A program made the translations under genes and the position numbers. From the NCBI GenBank assembly GCA_028554795.2, contig CM068831.1, forward strand, positions 29,788,659-29,852,658: a stretch of DNA of 64,000 nt. Reading direction: 5' to 3'. Below the pieces are notes generated by a model, which was given only the letters and a program-made list of their open reading frames with translations, ran no database searches and was not told the origin of the DNA. This DNA is from Sinohyriopsis cumingii (taxonomy: Eukaryota; Mollusca; Bivalvia; Unionida; Unionidae). Positions 1-7,547 of the stretch are shown here, in pieces; position 1 is the first letter of the stretch; every line of letters starts with the position of its first letter.

Positions 1-136
1 CTCGTTAGGGGTTGGACATCAAATTGCGACTAGTGTATTCTGCGTATGCCATATGCCCTGCTTTTCGAGCCATAGTCTGGCAACATCTACCAGCTTTTTG
101 ATCTCAGTTAAGTCTCACGAGTTGCAGTATATGAGT
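1..136 (-). pseudogene. Fragment of a second rve-type integrase, N-terminal part, running off the window
   Basis: Read on the minus strand, this edge encodes a short stretch with the pattern KKLVDVARLWLEKQGIW, followed after a break by PTPNE. That resembles the N-terminal region of the integrase at 5275-6228, which has KLAEAANVI, then EKWLAIW, then VPNEVH just ahead of its first catalytic Asp. The order and spacing match by eye, with stops and a shift inside. The rest would lie left of position 1. If right, the window opens inside another copy of the same element, or this element carried two integrases. The match is short and the frame is broken, so the call is tentative. Confidence 0.45.
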
Positions 137-290
137 ATTATACCTTGCTTTGCAAATCGAAAGCTATTTTAAAGGACAACAATTACACAGGAAACAAGAG
201 AAAATAGGGGTTATGCACTTGTGTAATCACAAATATCCACGCAAGTCCCCACCCACCACTAGATTGGGTTTCTCGCCAGTGTCCGAGGAA

Positions 291-593
291 GCAGCAGAGG
301 GGGCGAATCCTAAAACTTTTCAGGCAAAAAAAAAGGGCGAAATAAACCCTTTATAAACCCGCGATGACGCTTGTAAACGTAATTGTCGCCGTTGTTGCTG
401 CATTTTGTTGTCGTCTCCCCCAGCAGAGGGGGCTAATCCCACAACTTTTAGAAGCCTCAAAAGCGAAATAAAGCCTTAAAAAAATCTACAGACAACTTTT
501 AGAAAGCCTCCAAACGCCGAAATGACGCTTCATTGTAAACGTAATTGTCGCCGTCGTTGCTGCGTTTTGTTGTCGTCGCCCCCTCTGCTGCTG
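291..593. repeat. Two GC-richer direct repeat units plus an inverted motif upstream of the first element gene
   Basis: Two related units of about 130-155 bp follow each other. Each starts with GCAGAGGGGGC followed by an AACTTTT block and a GCGAAATAAA block, and ends with GTAAACGTAATTGTCGCCG and a GTTGTCGTC tail. The ends of the units are at 373-416 and 535-578. The motif at 291-306 recurs inverted at about 577-593 (CCCCCTCTGCTGCTG). The block is richer in G+C than its surroundings and lies just ahead of the ATG at 621. It could be a subterminal or junction repeat of the element, a promoter region or an origin; nothing in the sequence decides between these. Confidence 0.7.
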
Positions 594-620
594 TAAATTA
601 AAAATTTAAGTTAACAAATA

Positions 621-1105
621 ATGGCCAACATTGGAGAAGTACATTCCGCTAAATTAGCCCGAGAGCGACTAGCCGCAATTGAGAAATTTCTTTCTGTGAG
701 AAATTCTGTAAGACAAAAATTGAAAGAACGTCAGCAAGCACAAGTTGAATTTGCAACAGGTGCAGAACAATTATTTAAACGTCACAACAGCTACTGAGAA
801 AGCTGCGGCGATCACAGAAAGAGCTTTATTGGGAGATGAAATAGGTATTCTTCCAGTGCTAAAACAAACCGCCGAGCAGACTGAAAAAATTGCTAGAAGA
901 ACTAAAAAAAACAAAAACACTTTTACAAGGTCTTCCAACTGCTGCAGCTCAACCTCCACCCACTGCCGAAGAAGGCACTGAATTCGCTGAAGCTGCTGCA
1001 CCCAAAGCAGCAAACGAAAGTGTTGAACTGACTGCAAAATTTAATCCGGCTTTTATTAAACCCCTTAAGAGCACAGCAGAAGTATCTAATACATCTGAAA
1101 CATAA
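621..1105 (+). pseudogene. Broken alanine-rich, coiled-coil-like element gene of unknown function
   Basis: An ATG at 621 opens a charged helical frame (KLARERLAAIEKFL, then a Lys/Arg/Gln-rich stretch) that stops at 795-797. The reading continues in a second frame (745 to about 905, TATEKAAAITERALLGDEIG) and then a third (890 to 1105, LEELKKTKTLLQGLP, then an Ala/Pro/Glu-rich tail). The three pieces abut without overlap of content, so this was most likely one gene of about 160 codons with two frameshifts. It is hydrophilic, has heptad-like stretches and shows no recognised domain, signal peptide or membrane segment. Its position as first plus-strand gene after the repeat block suggests an element protein, possibly structural or DNA-associated, but that is inference. 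Its 3' end converges on the minus-strand HNH gene. Confidence 0.45.
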
Positions 1106-1109
1106 CAAA

Positions 1110-1598
1110 ATGAAATCCATTCTTCATTCTTCTGTGAAGATGCTGATTTGGTTATTTTATCTGCTACATATTGAACCAAGCGCGAGTTAATGCCGAAATA
1201 CTTGACAGCTGCTTACATTGACTGAAATATTATTTCTTTACCGATCTCAGTCTTTACGGATTTAACTGCCTTCCTTGCAACTGCAACTGATTTACATCTC
1301 CCAGAACTCCGACGTGCAGAATTCTCGCTCTGTGTGATGGCTTGCAGGTTATTCAAACCGCTATTGAGTTTTCGTCTGACAATATGATCGATCACAAGAC
1401 CGTTTTTGATCACCCCGTGAAAAGTCTCGTATATAAACTTATGACAGTACTACCTCTTCCTCCCAACGTTGAATATAAGATAACCAGTATTATCAACAGC
1501 ATCAACTGTTTTTTCCGCTGACAGTGTCTGATTACACCATCACGAGATGCTTCATGATTCGTAAGGATAGGATGTCTGACAAATTCATTTTGGTCCAT
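1110..1598 (-). pseudogene. HNH homing-type endonuclease (NUMOD/HNH_3-like), broken
   Basis: Starting from the ATG at 1598, the minus strand first encodes RHPILTNHEASRDGVIRH, a typical N-terminal NUMOD4-like lead-in in which a residue pattern introduces the HNH fold. After a frameshift near the T6 run at 1509-1514 the frame carries GLVIDHI, then LNNLQAITQSEN (about 1395-1330). This is the DH...N core of the HNH_3 family found in phage and large-DNA-virus homing genes. One TAG interrupts the middle part (about 1450) and another stop lies at 1213-1215. Beyond it, INSRLVQYVADKITKSAS and a Trp-rich end resemble a NUMOD1/IENR1 DNA-binding tail. Such enzymes cut DNA and often spread their own gene. 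The location of the C-terminus is approximate, since it runs into the 3' end of the plus-strand gene at 621-1105. Confidence 0.75.
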
Positions 1599-1741
1599 TT
1601 ATATATAATACTATTTGTCTAAATTATAATTTGTTTTCACAAATCTAGCTATATAATCTTCAGGGTTTCTTATAACCTATATATCAAGGGCAGAGTCTTT
1701 GACAACGTCAGGGTTGTTATGTTTTTTCACATAATATCGTT

Positions 1742-1950
1742 TTAGTACTCTACAATTTTTACCACCAAAAAGCACACATAACTACATTTCCCACTAACTG
1801 CAACACCACACCGTAAGCACGGTTTTGGACCAAGACTTTCTCGACGCACGCTTTGCAAATATTGTCGGCAGAATTCATTTACACAAGATTTAATACAAGG
1901 AGTTGCATACGCTATCGGCAGCCAATTTGTTAGTTCTTTGTTTCAGTCAT
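1742..1950 (-). pseudogene. Small Cys-rich frame, possible zinc-binding protein
   Basis: A minus-strand frame is open for 64 codons from 1936 to a TAA at 1744-1742. An ATG sits at 1950-1948, two bases out of phase with it. The frame contains CIKSC, then C about six residues later, then PKPCLRCG and two further Cys. This spacing is compatible with a small zinc-binding fold, but no family was recognised. It lies between the HNH gene and the start of the polymerase fusion gene and points away from the latter. A short open frame could occur by chance; the clustered Cys pairs are the only reason it is listed. Confidence 0.3.
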
Positions 1951-1953
1951 TGC

Positions 1954-1995
1954 ATATATATTATTTTTTATTTAAATATTTGTCTAAAATATAAT
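1954..1995 (+). promoter_or_regulatory. AT-rich leader between the divergent Cys-rich frame and the polymerase gene
   Basis: About 45 bases made almost only of A and T, with TATATA-like runs, separate the minus-strand ATG at 1950 from the plus-strand ATG at 1996. A shared promoter is plausible by position, but no specific element is recognised. Confidence 0.25.
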
Positions 1996-3834
1996 ATGGA
2001 AGAGTTTGAGAGATTATGTACAATCTAGCCTTGGAAAACTTCGTTTCCTGTATCCAGATTCGATCTTGAGAGAATAACTCCTGACTTGCGCAGGCGAACT
2101 CTGGCTGATCCGACGATTAATCTGATTAATAATATTCGAGATGCTAAACAAGAATTTCGTGACGATGGGACACCTTACGTATTGTCAACATTCAAAATTA
2201 TACGCGACGTCGAAGTCATTGTTGACGCTACAATGAACGATGAGCGGGCGAAAATGATTATCGATTATCTCAACGATCAAAAATATTTTTTTCAGAATAA
2301 AATTTGTTGTATTATCAGAAACAGACAATCCCAGCGCTGAGTCGATTATCCGTGACAAACATGACCCTGTCCTTGTTAATAGGAAAACTGCTGTGCTAAG
2401 TAAACTTACCAAACCAGGAATGTTGACCGGTATTGATAAGCCATATTACGAACGAGGGTATCATATAACAGCGGCTATTTATGGAATCTATTCGCTAAAT
2501 GATAACCCCAACACTAATGATCTTACGTAAATGAGATTGTCAAGACTAAATTGTGTAGCCGAACGAGTAATCGGAAATTTTACAAACGCCATACGTGGAA
2601 ATGGGTTAACGGATCAGCGACGTGAAAAAAATAAACAAATGGGCTGAATCGGTCAAGGATACCGGAACTACAATAAATTATGTCGCTAAGTTGGAAAAAA
2701 ATGCTAAAATTCCCAATAAGGTAGCAAAGATAACAGAAGATATTTTACACGATTCGAAACATTATAAAAAGTGGGGAGTTGCAATAAATATCGTTGGTCA
2801 TTATGAGCATGCGAGGACTAGTGCAGTGATAATATTTCCACGAGATCGAACCGTAAGAATTTATCCTCAAGACTCTGGGGGAAACATGTTTCATTTTATT
2901 CACGAAAAAAGCAAAAATGATCCTGTATCAATATGGCTATTTGAAAGTTCCGATGATGAAATATATGATCAATTTGTACGGCCTAACGGCGAAATATATC
3001 ATAAAGAATATCTCCACGAAGAAATGAAAAGTCTTGCGCAGAAATTTTCAACAGAGAATACTGAAAAATTGTTGAATAATTGTTTTGCAGTTCCATCTGT
3101 TGAAGCTCACTTTGCGAGAGAAAAAATTTCGTGGAAGCAAACACGATTTGAATACCGAGTATGACCACAACGATGTTGTCTCGGTTGATATCGTCGCGTG
3201 TTATCCGGGGAGTTTTCTTGGTTACGGAAAGTGTTCTGGATATTTTAAAAGATTTGGACACCCCACACACGAGATGACTAGAGTATCAATAAACAGACCC
3301 TACCTGCTTTTGATCTAACTGGATTCGAATCATTCGAGTTTGCTGAAGGTCTTCATCCGATCTGTCATATTTGGTTTGGTAGGCACTTTTCAGAGAAACT
3401 TTGGGCACCAATAGTGCTGTTACGATATATGCTTGATTGCAAAATAATAATATTGTTGATTGTAAGTGAAGCAATTATATCATACCGTCCTCAGAAAGAA
3501 GTTTGGTTACCACCACCTGATGAAAATAAAATCGCAAAAGATCTTGGCAGAAGAATAATTGGTAAATTTACTCAAAACGGAGCATATGATCATAAAAGAC
3601 AATGTTGAACTCGATTTTATAATTGCTGTAGCAACGAAGAGAAATATATGTGCAAGTCGCGAAACTGCTTACATGTCTAACGGAACATGATTAGGTACAA
3701 TTGTTGATCATATTGATGGCGAGTCACCTCATTTTACTCGTTTTAGATCTTCAATGCTTGCTTATGTTTCGATAAATTTATTATCGATGATAAACAGATT
3801 CCCTACCAATGCAGTCAAAGTTGCAACGGATTAG
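1996..3834 (+). pseudogene. Family-B DNA polymerase, N-terminal part of a polymerase-helicase-HNH fusion, broken
   Basis: The reading starts at an ATG at 1996 and stops at 2026. It resumes in frame +1 (to 2340), shifts at the T7 run 2286-2292, runs on with a TAA at 2528, and shifts again at the A7 run 2625-2631 into an open stretch to 3164. The first ~380 codons are not assigned to a known domain; an exonuclease domain would be expected there, but I do not see its motifs clearly. Palm motifs are visible: motif A as DIVACYPG (Asp codon 3187-3189), a motif-B-like GKFTQNG (3561-3581), and motif C as ATD followed by a TAG at 3832-3834, where the Ser of the usual DTDS-like motif would be. Another stop is at 3688-3690. 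The frame after motif C runs straight into a helicase Walker A, so the two are one protein. It resembles the protein-primed or Polinton-side PolB group by motif only; the exact subgroup is not fixed. DNA replication of the element is the inferred role. Confidence 0.8.
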
Positions 3835-4994
3835 TTTTATATTGAAAGAAAATATTCAGAATTACTGATTCAATGTGTGACTCATGATGCATCGTGGGAG
3901 AATAAAAAACAAGAAACTTTATATAATTATTCCGAATCCGCAGATGTTGCGGTTAAAGATATTTATCATAAAAATAATCAGATATCAAAATTATCGTCTG
4001 CGGCATCCGTACATCATCCAGTATCCCGACACAAGACTGTTTATCTATACGGACCCGGTAGTTCTGGTACAACAACGCGAGCTATTGAATTATATCGCAT
4101 ATTTCAGATGATATGGTTGTTTTAAAACATACACACAGACTCGCAAGAGAAATTAAACAAAGAGGAGTGCGATCATGTACTTATTATAGCTTTTTCCAAT
4201 GGAAGGGTGACACATGGACTAATGACCGAATGGGCGAGAAGTACATTCCAAGGATCATCAATTGGGATGAAGTATGCGCAGTATCTAAAGATACATTAAA
4301 AATGTTTCTCTATTGGCTGTTATTGAAAAATACAGATGTGATCATGTGCGGCGATCATGGACAACCACCGCCGTTTGTTGGGTTATCCCCGCCCAAATGG
4401 TTAAATAATTTTGCAGATTATTATGAAGAAGTTACTGATGAACATAGATCTCTTGATCCAGAATTAAGGGAGATTAAAAAATTAATCAGACTACAACCGA
4501 ATAAAATTCAGTGTGAAATAATGCGTAAAATAATTTCAGAAACGTCTATGAAAGATATTCTGCAGGTGTGGAGACCAAATGATTTGATAGTGGCAAGAAG
4601 AAAGATAGTTCGTGATACTCTTCAACAACGGTTATTTCAGTTGCATAAAGAAAAAATTTCAGATCTACGTGTACCAACGTATTATAGACCAGTTGATACA
4701 CGACAACATAATATCGACGTTGATATACAAAGACGGACTGAGAAACAGAATCTCGTATTAAATGATGTTGTCGCAGTTGATGCTAGTGTTGTTGAGGATG
4801 CGCTGAGCGCGAACAAGACTCCATGGACGCTGGGATACGCATTGACAATTCATTCATCTGAGAGGTTAACTATCTTTGATACAGTTGTTTGGATCGTCGA
4901 TGATCGTGTCGAATGGGCAAACCTAGTTTATCCTGCAGTGTTTCGAGCCAGAAGAATATCTAAACTGCGGAGAATTGTCATAGACACTACATAA
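3835..4994 (+). pseudogene. SF1 helicase domain (Pif1/RecD-like) fused downstream of PolB
   Basis: The frame holding polymerase motif C stays open from 3835 to 4125 and contains YLYGPGSSGTTTRAIEL, a Walker A in which the essential Lys of GK[ST] is replaced by Thr (codon 4069-4071). After a frameshift near 4110 an 882-bp frame (4113-4994) follows. It has THRLA (motif Ia region), a Walker B as INWDEV (Asp-Glu codons 4266-4271), motif III as CGDHGQPPP (4350-4373), and a C-terminal GYALTIHSSERLT (4833-4871) in which the usual Gln-Gly pair is Glu-Arg. AFRARR at the end matches the position of motif VI. The order and spacing fit a 5'-3' SF1B helicase, which would unwind DNA for the fused polymerase. 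Loss of the Walker Lys and the motif V change mean this copy cannot hydrolyse ATP normally. Confidence 0.88.
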
Positions 4995-5282
4995 ACCATT
5001 GATAATGTTATTAATAGTGATATAGTAAAAAAAATAGCTGGTTATAAACAATGTGACAAAAACAAAGAACGAGACATTGATCTTGATATTGAATTTGTCA
5101 TAGCACTGAGACAACAGCAGAATAATCATTGTGCAAGTTGCAATACAGTAATGCTGTGGAAATATTCAAATAATTATCCAAGACAATTTACCGTAAATTG
5201 AAAAGTAAGTAGTCTTGGTCATACACGCGAAAATGTGATGCTAACCGGTATTGAGTGCAATCGACGTAGGGGTGCTAGTTAA
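4995..5282 (+). pseudogene. C-terminal HNH nuclease domain of the polymerase-helicase fusion
   Basis: After the TAA at 4992-4994 the same reading frame stays open except for a TGA at 5199-5201 and ends at a TAA at 5280-5282. It encodes a charged linker, then HCASCNTVMLW (CxxC, Cys codons 5130 and 5139), PRQFTVN, LGHTRENVMLTGIECNRRRG. This is the layout of zinc-containing HNH (His-Me finger) nucleases, in which two CxxC pairs clamp the core. The first Cys of the second pair is Gly here, and the catalytic region is interrupted by the TGA. Because it shares the helicase frame with only one stop between them, I read it as the third domain of one polyprotein, not a separate gene. No start codon of its own is evident. 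Its job may be nicking at the replication start or resolution; this is inference. Confidence 0.7.
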
Positions 5283-6228
5283 GTGATCGCGGTGGTAATT
5301 GTGTGTCTTCAGGAATTACTTGTAATTGTTCACGTGTAAATCCACATTGAGGAGCAGTTGAATCTAATCTGTAGATTGCGGATCTACCGTGGATCATACC
5401 ATGCTGGAAATTGTATGTGTCGTAATACTCTAGATACGATGAGTTGCTCTTTTTTACCACCTTCAAGTTCAACGGGTTCATATAAATATCTCACAGTCAT
5501 ATTACATAATATTGGTTGTTTTGAAAAAATCATGTCTTTGTACGGGTATATTTTTTTTTGGTAATTGCATTAATGGGTTTCATAGAAGTTGTTCGAGTAA
5601 TTTCATTATTTAATGCAGATATAACACTTGGTAATCTTGCAACCCATTCGCGAGATCTCATATCTTGAATTATTTCCTTCGCATACTGATATCCAAATAA
5701 CCGCTCAGCAAGTATTCGATTAAATCGTTCAACAATTGCCTGTTCACGATGAATTGCAGTATGTCCTCGTCGTATTTCAACGTTATGCTTTTTCATCAAC
5801 GATGATATTGGACCCTGAAATTCTTTGCCAGGATCAACTTGTAATAAATGTGGCCATCGTAGACCAGCACGTTGATAAATTCGTTCAAACGCTATAGCTA
5901 CTTCAGTTGCTGTTTTAGTTAATAGCGGCTCTGATTCTTTATACCTACTTGCAACGTCCACAACAGTTAACGCGTACCTGAATGTTACTCGACTCTTCTA
6001 ATTTTAATAGTATCATGTGGTAAAAATAAAATATCCACCTAATGAACTTCATTTGGAACGCTGACATCAAAGTGTGCATTCTAAATAATTTTAGGTGGTG
6101 GTAGAAATTTGCCATATTGCTAACCATTTTTCAGCAGAAACACGTATAACATTTGCTGCTTCGGCGAGTTTACTAATCGCTGCTCTACCTTTCCAATATC
6201 TCCTTGGACTATAATAAATCGATTCCAT
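5275..6228 (-). pseudogene. rve-type integrase (retroviral-like DDE), broken in several places
   Basis: An ATG at 6228-6226 begins a Tyr/Lys-rich N-terminal region with a helix-turn-helix-like segment (AISKLAEAANV, EKWLAIW). The first catalytic Asp is in VDILFLPHD (codon 6035-6033), preceded by a TAG at 6041-6039. A long intact stretch, 5961 to 5530, holds DVASRYKESEPL, the second Asp in QVDPGKEF (5835-5833) and the Glu in IVERFNR (5730-5728), 34 residues further on, giving a D,D34E pattern. After a TGA at 5532-5530 the same frame resumes and ends with CGFTREQLQVIPEDTQLPP (C-terminal domain, to 5275). The total of about 310 codons is close to the family's size. The gene starts 16 bp after the PLA2 gene ends, on the same strand, so the two may have been co-transcribed. 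It would insert the element's DNA into the host genome. Frameshifts in all three frames make this copy inactive. Confidence 0.93.
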
Positions 6229-6243
6229 TATAATAATAATTGA

Positions 6244-6681
6244 TTAATTACCGGCTCCTAATGCTAGTTTATCTTTCATGGCAGATCTTACTAACCAATT
6301 AGCTAATGATTCTTTGAAAGGTTTCTTTTTTAAGAACTTTATTGGCACATGAATTAAATTTACATCTGTGATATGTCGCTGCTGAAGATCTTTACTTTTA
6401 TAAGCTACAGCATGAGCGTGACACGCTTTATCAATAGCGTTTACTGGATACTCACCAGGCCTTGGCTGATCTTGGTTATCGAGTCTGATACCAAGTCTGG
6501 TACCAGGATCGCAGTAATTATGTCCTGGAAGGTCTTTTTCTCCTGGGTATTTTTCTCCTGGGTATTTTCCCCATGGTGTTCCTGGTAACTTTGTTAACTG
6601 CGCGGCAATATCACCTCCCTTTTTTTTAGTCTTGCCCGTTGGTTTGTCAGCGGAAATAAACTTAAATTTTTTGTACCACAT
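6244..6681 (-). CDS. Phospholipase A2-like protein (parvovirus VP1u/Polinton type), catalytic Asp lost
   Basis: This is the only long open frame of the element, 145 codons from the ATG at 6681 to the stop at 6244. A Lys/Gly-rich start is followed by a short tandem repeat (KYPGE twice, residues 39-48) and then LPGHNYCDPGTRL (51-63). The latter matches the calcium-binding loop YxGPG[TN] of the Phospholip_A2_4 family except that Gly is Asp (residue 58). The active-site helix reads DKACHAHAVAY (84-94): His-90 is present, but the Asp that should follow it is Ala-91. Asp-106 and a basic tail complete the fold. In parvoviruses this domain opens the endosome during entry; in this element it is inferred to belong to a virion protein. 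With the HD pair altered it is probably inactive. A zinc ribbon lies immediately upstream in shifted frames (6682-6793) and was probably the same protein. It is followed by the integrase on the same strand. Confidence 0.82.
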   Translation of the reverse strand: MWYKKFKFISADKPTGKTKKKGGDIAAQLTKLPGTPWGKYPGEKYPGEKDLPGHNYCDPGTRLGIRLDNQDQPRPGEYPVNAIDKACHAHAVAYKSKDLQQRHITDVNLIHVPIKFLKKKPFKESLANWLVRSAMKDKLALGAGN

Positions 6682-6793
6682 CGTTCACACTTACCCGTAA
6701 GTACTTGTCGTTTATTTTTCGTAGTTGTAGGTGTTAGTCCACTTGTGGAGGGGGGGGGGGCTTACGCGCCCTGCATTTCACACAATATATATA
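6682..6793 (-). pseudogene. DUF5679-like zinc ribbon, N-terminal part of the PLA2 protein
   Basis: On the minus strand 6790-6760 encodes YCVKCRARK, an 11-C run (6760-6750) shifts the frame, and the next piece encodes TGKCERCGTKN just before the PLA2 frame. The two CxxC pairs, the Gly-Lys before the second pair and the CGTK end match the DUF5679 zinc ribbon seen in virus and archaeal proteins. A second small shift at the A6 run near 6668-6673 leads to the PLA2 frame. Upstream of YCVKC a TGA at 6796-6794 precedes it, so the original start is not determined. DUF5679 fused to a PLA2 is inferred from the abutting frames. Confidence 0.6.
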
Positions 6794-6821
6794 TCAATAT
6801 TATTTATTATATTTCTACATC
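6794..6821. promoter_or_regulatory. Short AT-rich divergent intergenic gap between zinc ribbon/PLA2 and ATPase genes
   Basis: Fewer than 30 bases, nearly all A and T, separate the minus-strand zinc ribbon from the plus-strand ATPase start at 6822. Divergent transcription from this gap is likely by position; no motif is recognised. Confidence 0.25.
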
Positions 6822-7431
6822 ATGGATGTAACTGATTTTACAGCGACACGAAAGCAATTGTTACTTAGTTTAATAATGAAGTGGATCAAATGGGATAAAT
6901 TGTATTGAGTTGCTCCGTCAGTTGATGATCAGACATGTTACGAAATACATAAGGATTTTAATGAAAATGCAAAGTTGTTAAACAAAGACGTTATTGAATT
7001 TATTACTGATATTAATGAAGCGCCATCCGTAGATGGCATTGATGGATTTATTAACAATTTAGTTGCATATGTCCATGCAATGCTAGAAAAACAGTCAAAT
7101 CCAGCTCGGATATTTTCTCGAGGCAGGCATAAAAACACGGAAGTGATTTATGTTACTCAGCGGTATACCCATATTCCTAAAGTGATCAGAGACAACTGTA
7201 ATATTTTACTTGTATTTAACGGAGTTGACACATACTCTGCGAAATATCCACCAGGCTTGGTTCAGGGGAGATATGGACATAATTAAGTGTAGAAATTTAT
7301 TTAGTCAGGCTCAGTCAACCCCGCATGGATTTATAACAATAAACTTACATGTCGCACGATCGCGTTATCGTATAGGTCTTGATAAAAAATTTTGGATAAC
7401 AGCAGCAATGAGGGTGCGACCTCTCCGTTAA
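6822..7431 (+). pseudogene. A32/FtsK-type genome-packaging ATPase, C-terminal portion, broken
   Basis: An ATG at 6822 starts a frame open to 7286 apart from a TGA at 6906-6908. It holds LIMKWIKWDKLY, then APSVDDQTCYEIHKDFN, and later RGRHKNTEVIYVTQRYTHIP (7119 onward). That last block is the conserved sensor and Arg region of the HerA/FtsK packaging ATPases of Polintons and large DNA viruses. After a frameshift at about 7260, frame +1 finishes with a Gly-Phe-rich, basic C-terminus to 7431. The Walker A lies ahead of LLLSLIMKW in homologues but is not recognisable here, and the Walker B Asp-Asp is absent (LVAYVHAM where it should be). The enzyme would load DNA into the capsid. It is followed by a direct repeat and not by a capsid gene. 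Confidence 0.8.
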
Positions 7432-7547
7432 GGAATCTCGTATATACTTTTTTGCCTGGCCCTTCCAATGAAGCCTTCCTTCTTGAAAGTTTTATTTTTC
7501 AAAATGGATCCTTCCCCCGTTAAGGTAAGCCGTATATACTTCTTTGC
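7425..7547. repeat. Two 31-bp direct repeats 92 bp apart at the right end of the ATPase gene
   Basis: CCGTTAAGG followed by a short variable part, CGTATATACTT and TTTGC appears at 7425-7455 and again at 7517-7547 with three or four mismatches. The first copy spans the ATPase stop. It may be a 3'-end/polyadenylation-related duplication or part of a terminal repeat of the element. Confidence 0.7.

Larger units (their letters stand above)
1..7547. mobile_element. Decayed Polinton/adintovirus-like integrated element (left part or several copies)
   Basis: This is the only densely coding block in the window. It carries a family-B DNA polymerase fused to a helicase and an HNH nuclease, an rve integrase, a packaging ATPase of the A32/FtsK type, a zinc-ribbon/phospholipase A2 protein and a homing-type HNH gene on both strands with little space between them. 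PolB, rve integrase and packaging ATPase are the known core of Polinton/Maverick and adintovirus-like elements; the assignment of this copy is inferred from that core. No major or minor capsid gene and no protease were recognised, so the element may continue left of the window or may have lost them. Boundaries are not fixed: no convincing terminal inverted repeat was seen. An integrase piece at 1-136 suggests a second element abuts on the left. Nonsense codons, frameshifts and lost catalytic residues mark it as an old, inactive copy. Confidence 0.8.

Noticed and set aside
5275..5481. A separate small gene on the minus strand
   Set aside because: It is in the same frame as the integrase core (5530-5961), and its ending is like integrase C-termini, so it is assigned to that gene.
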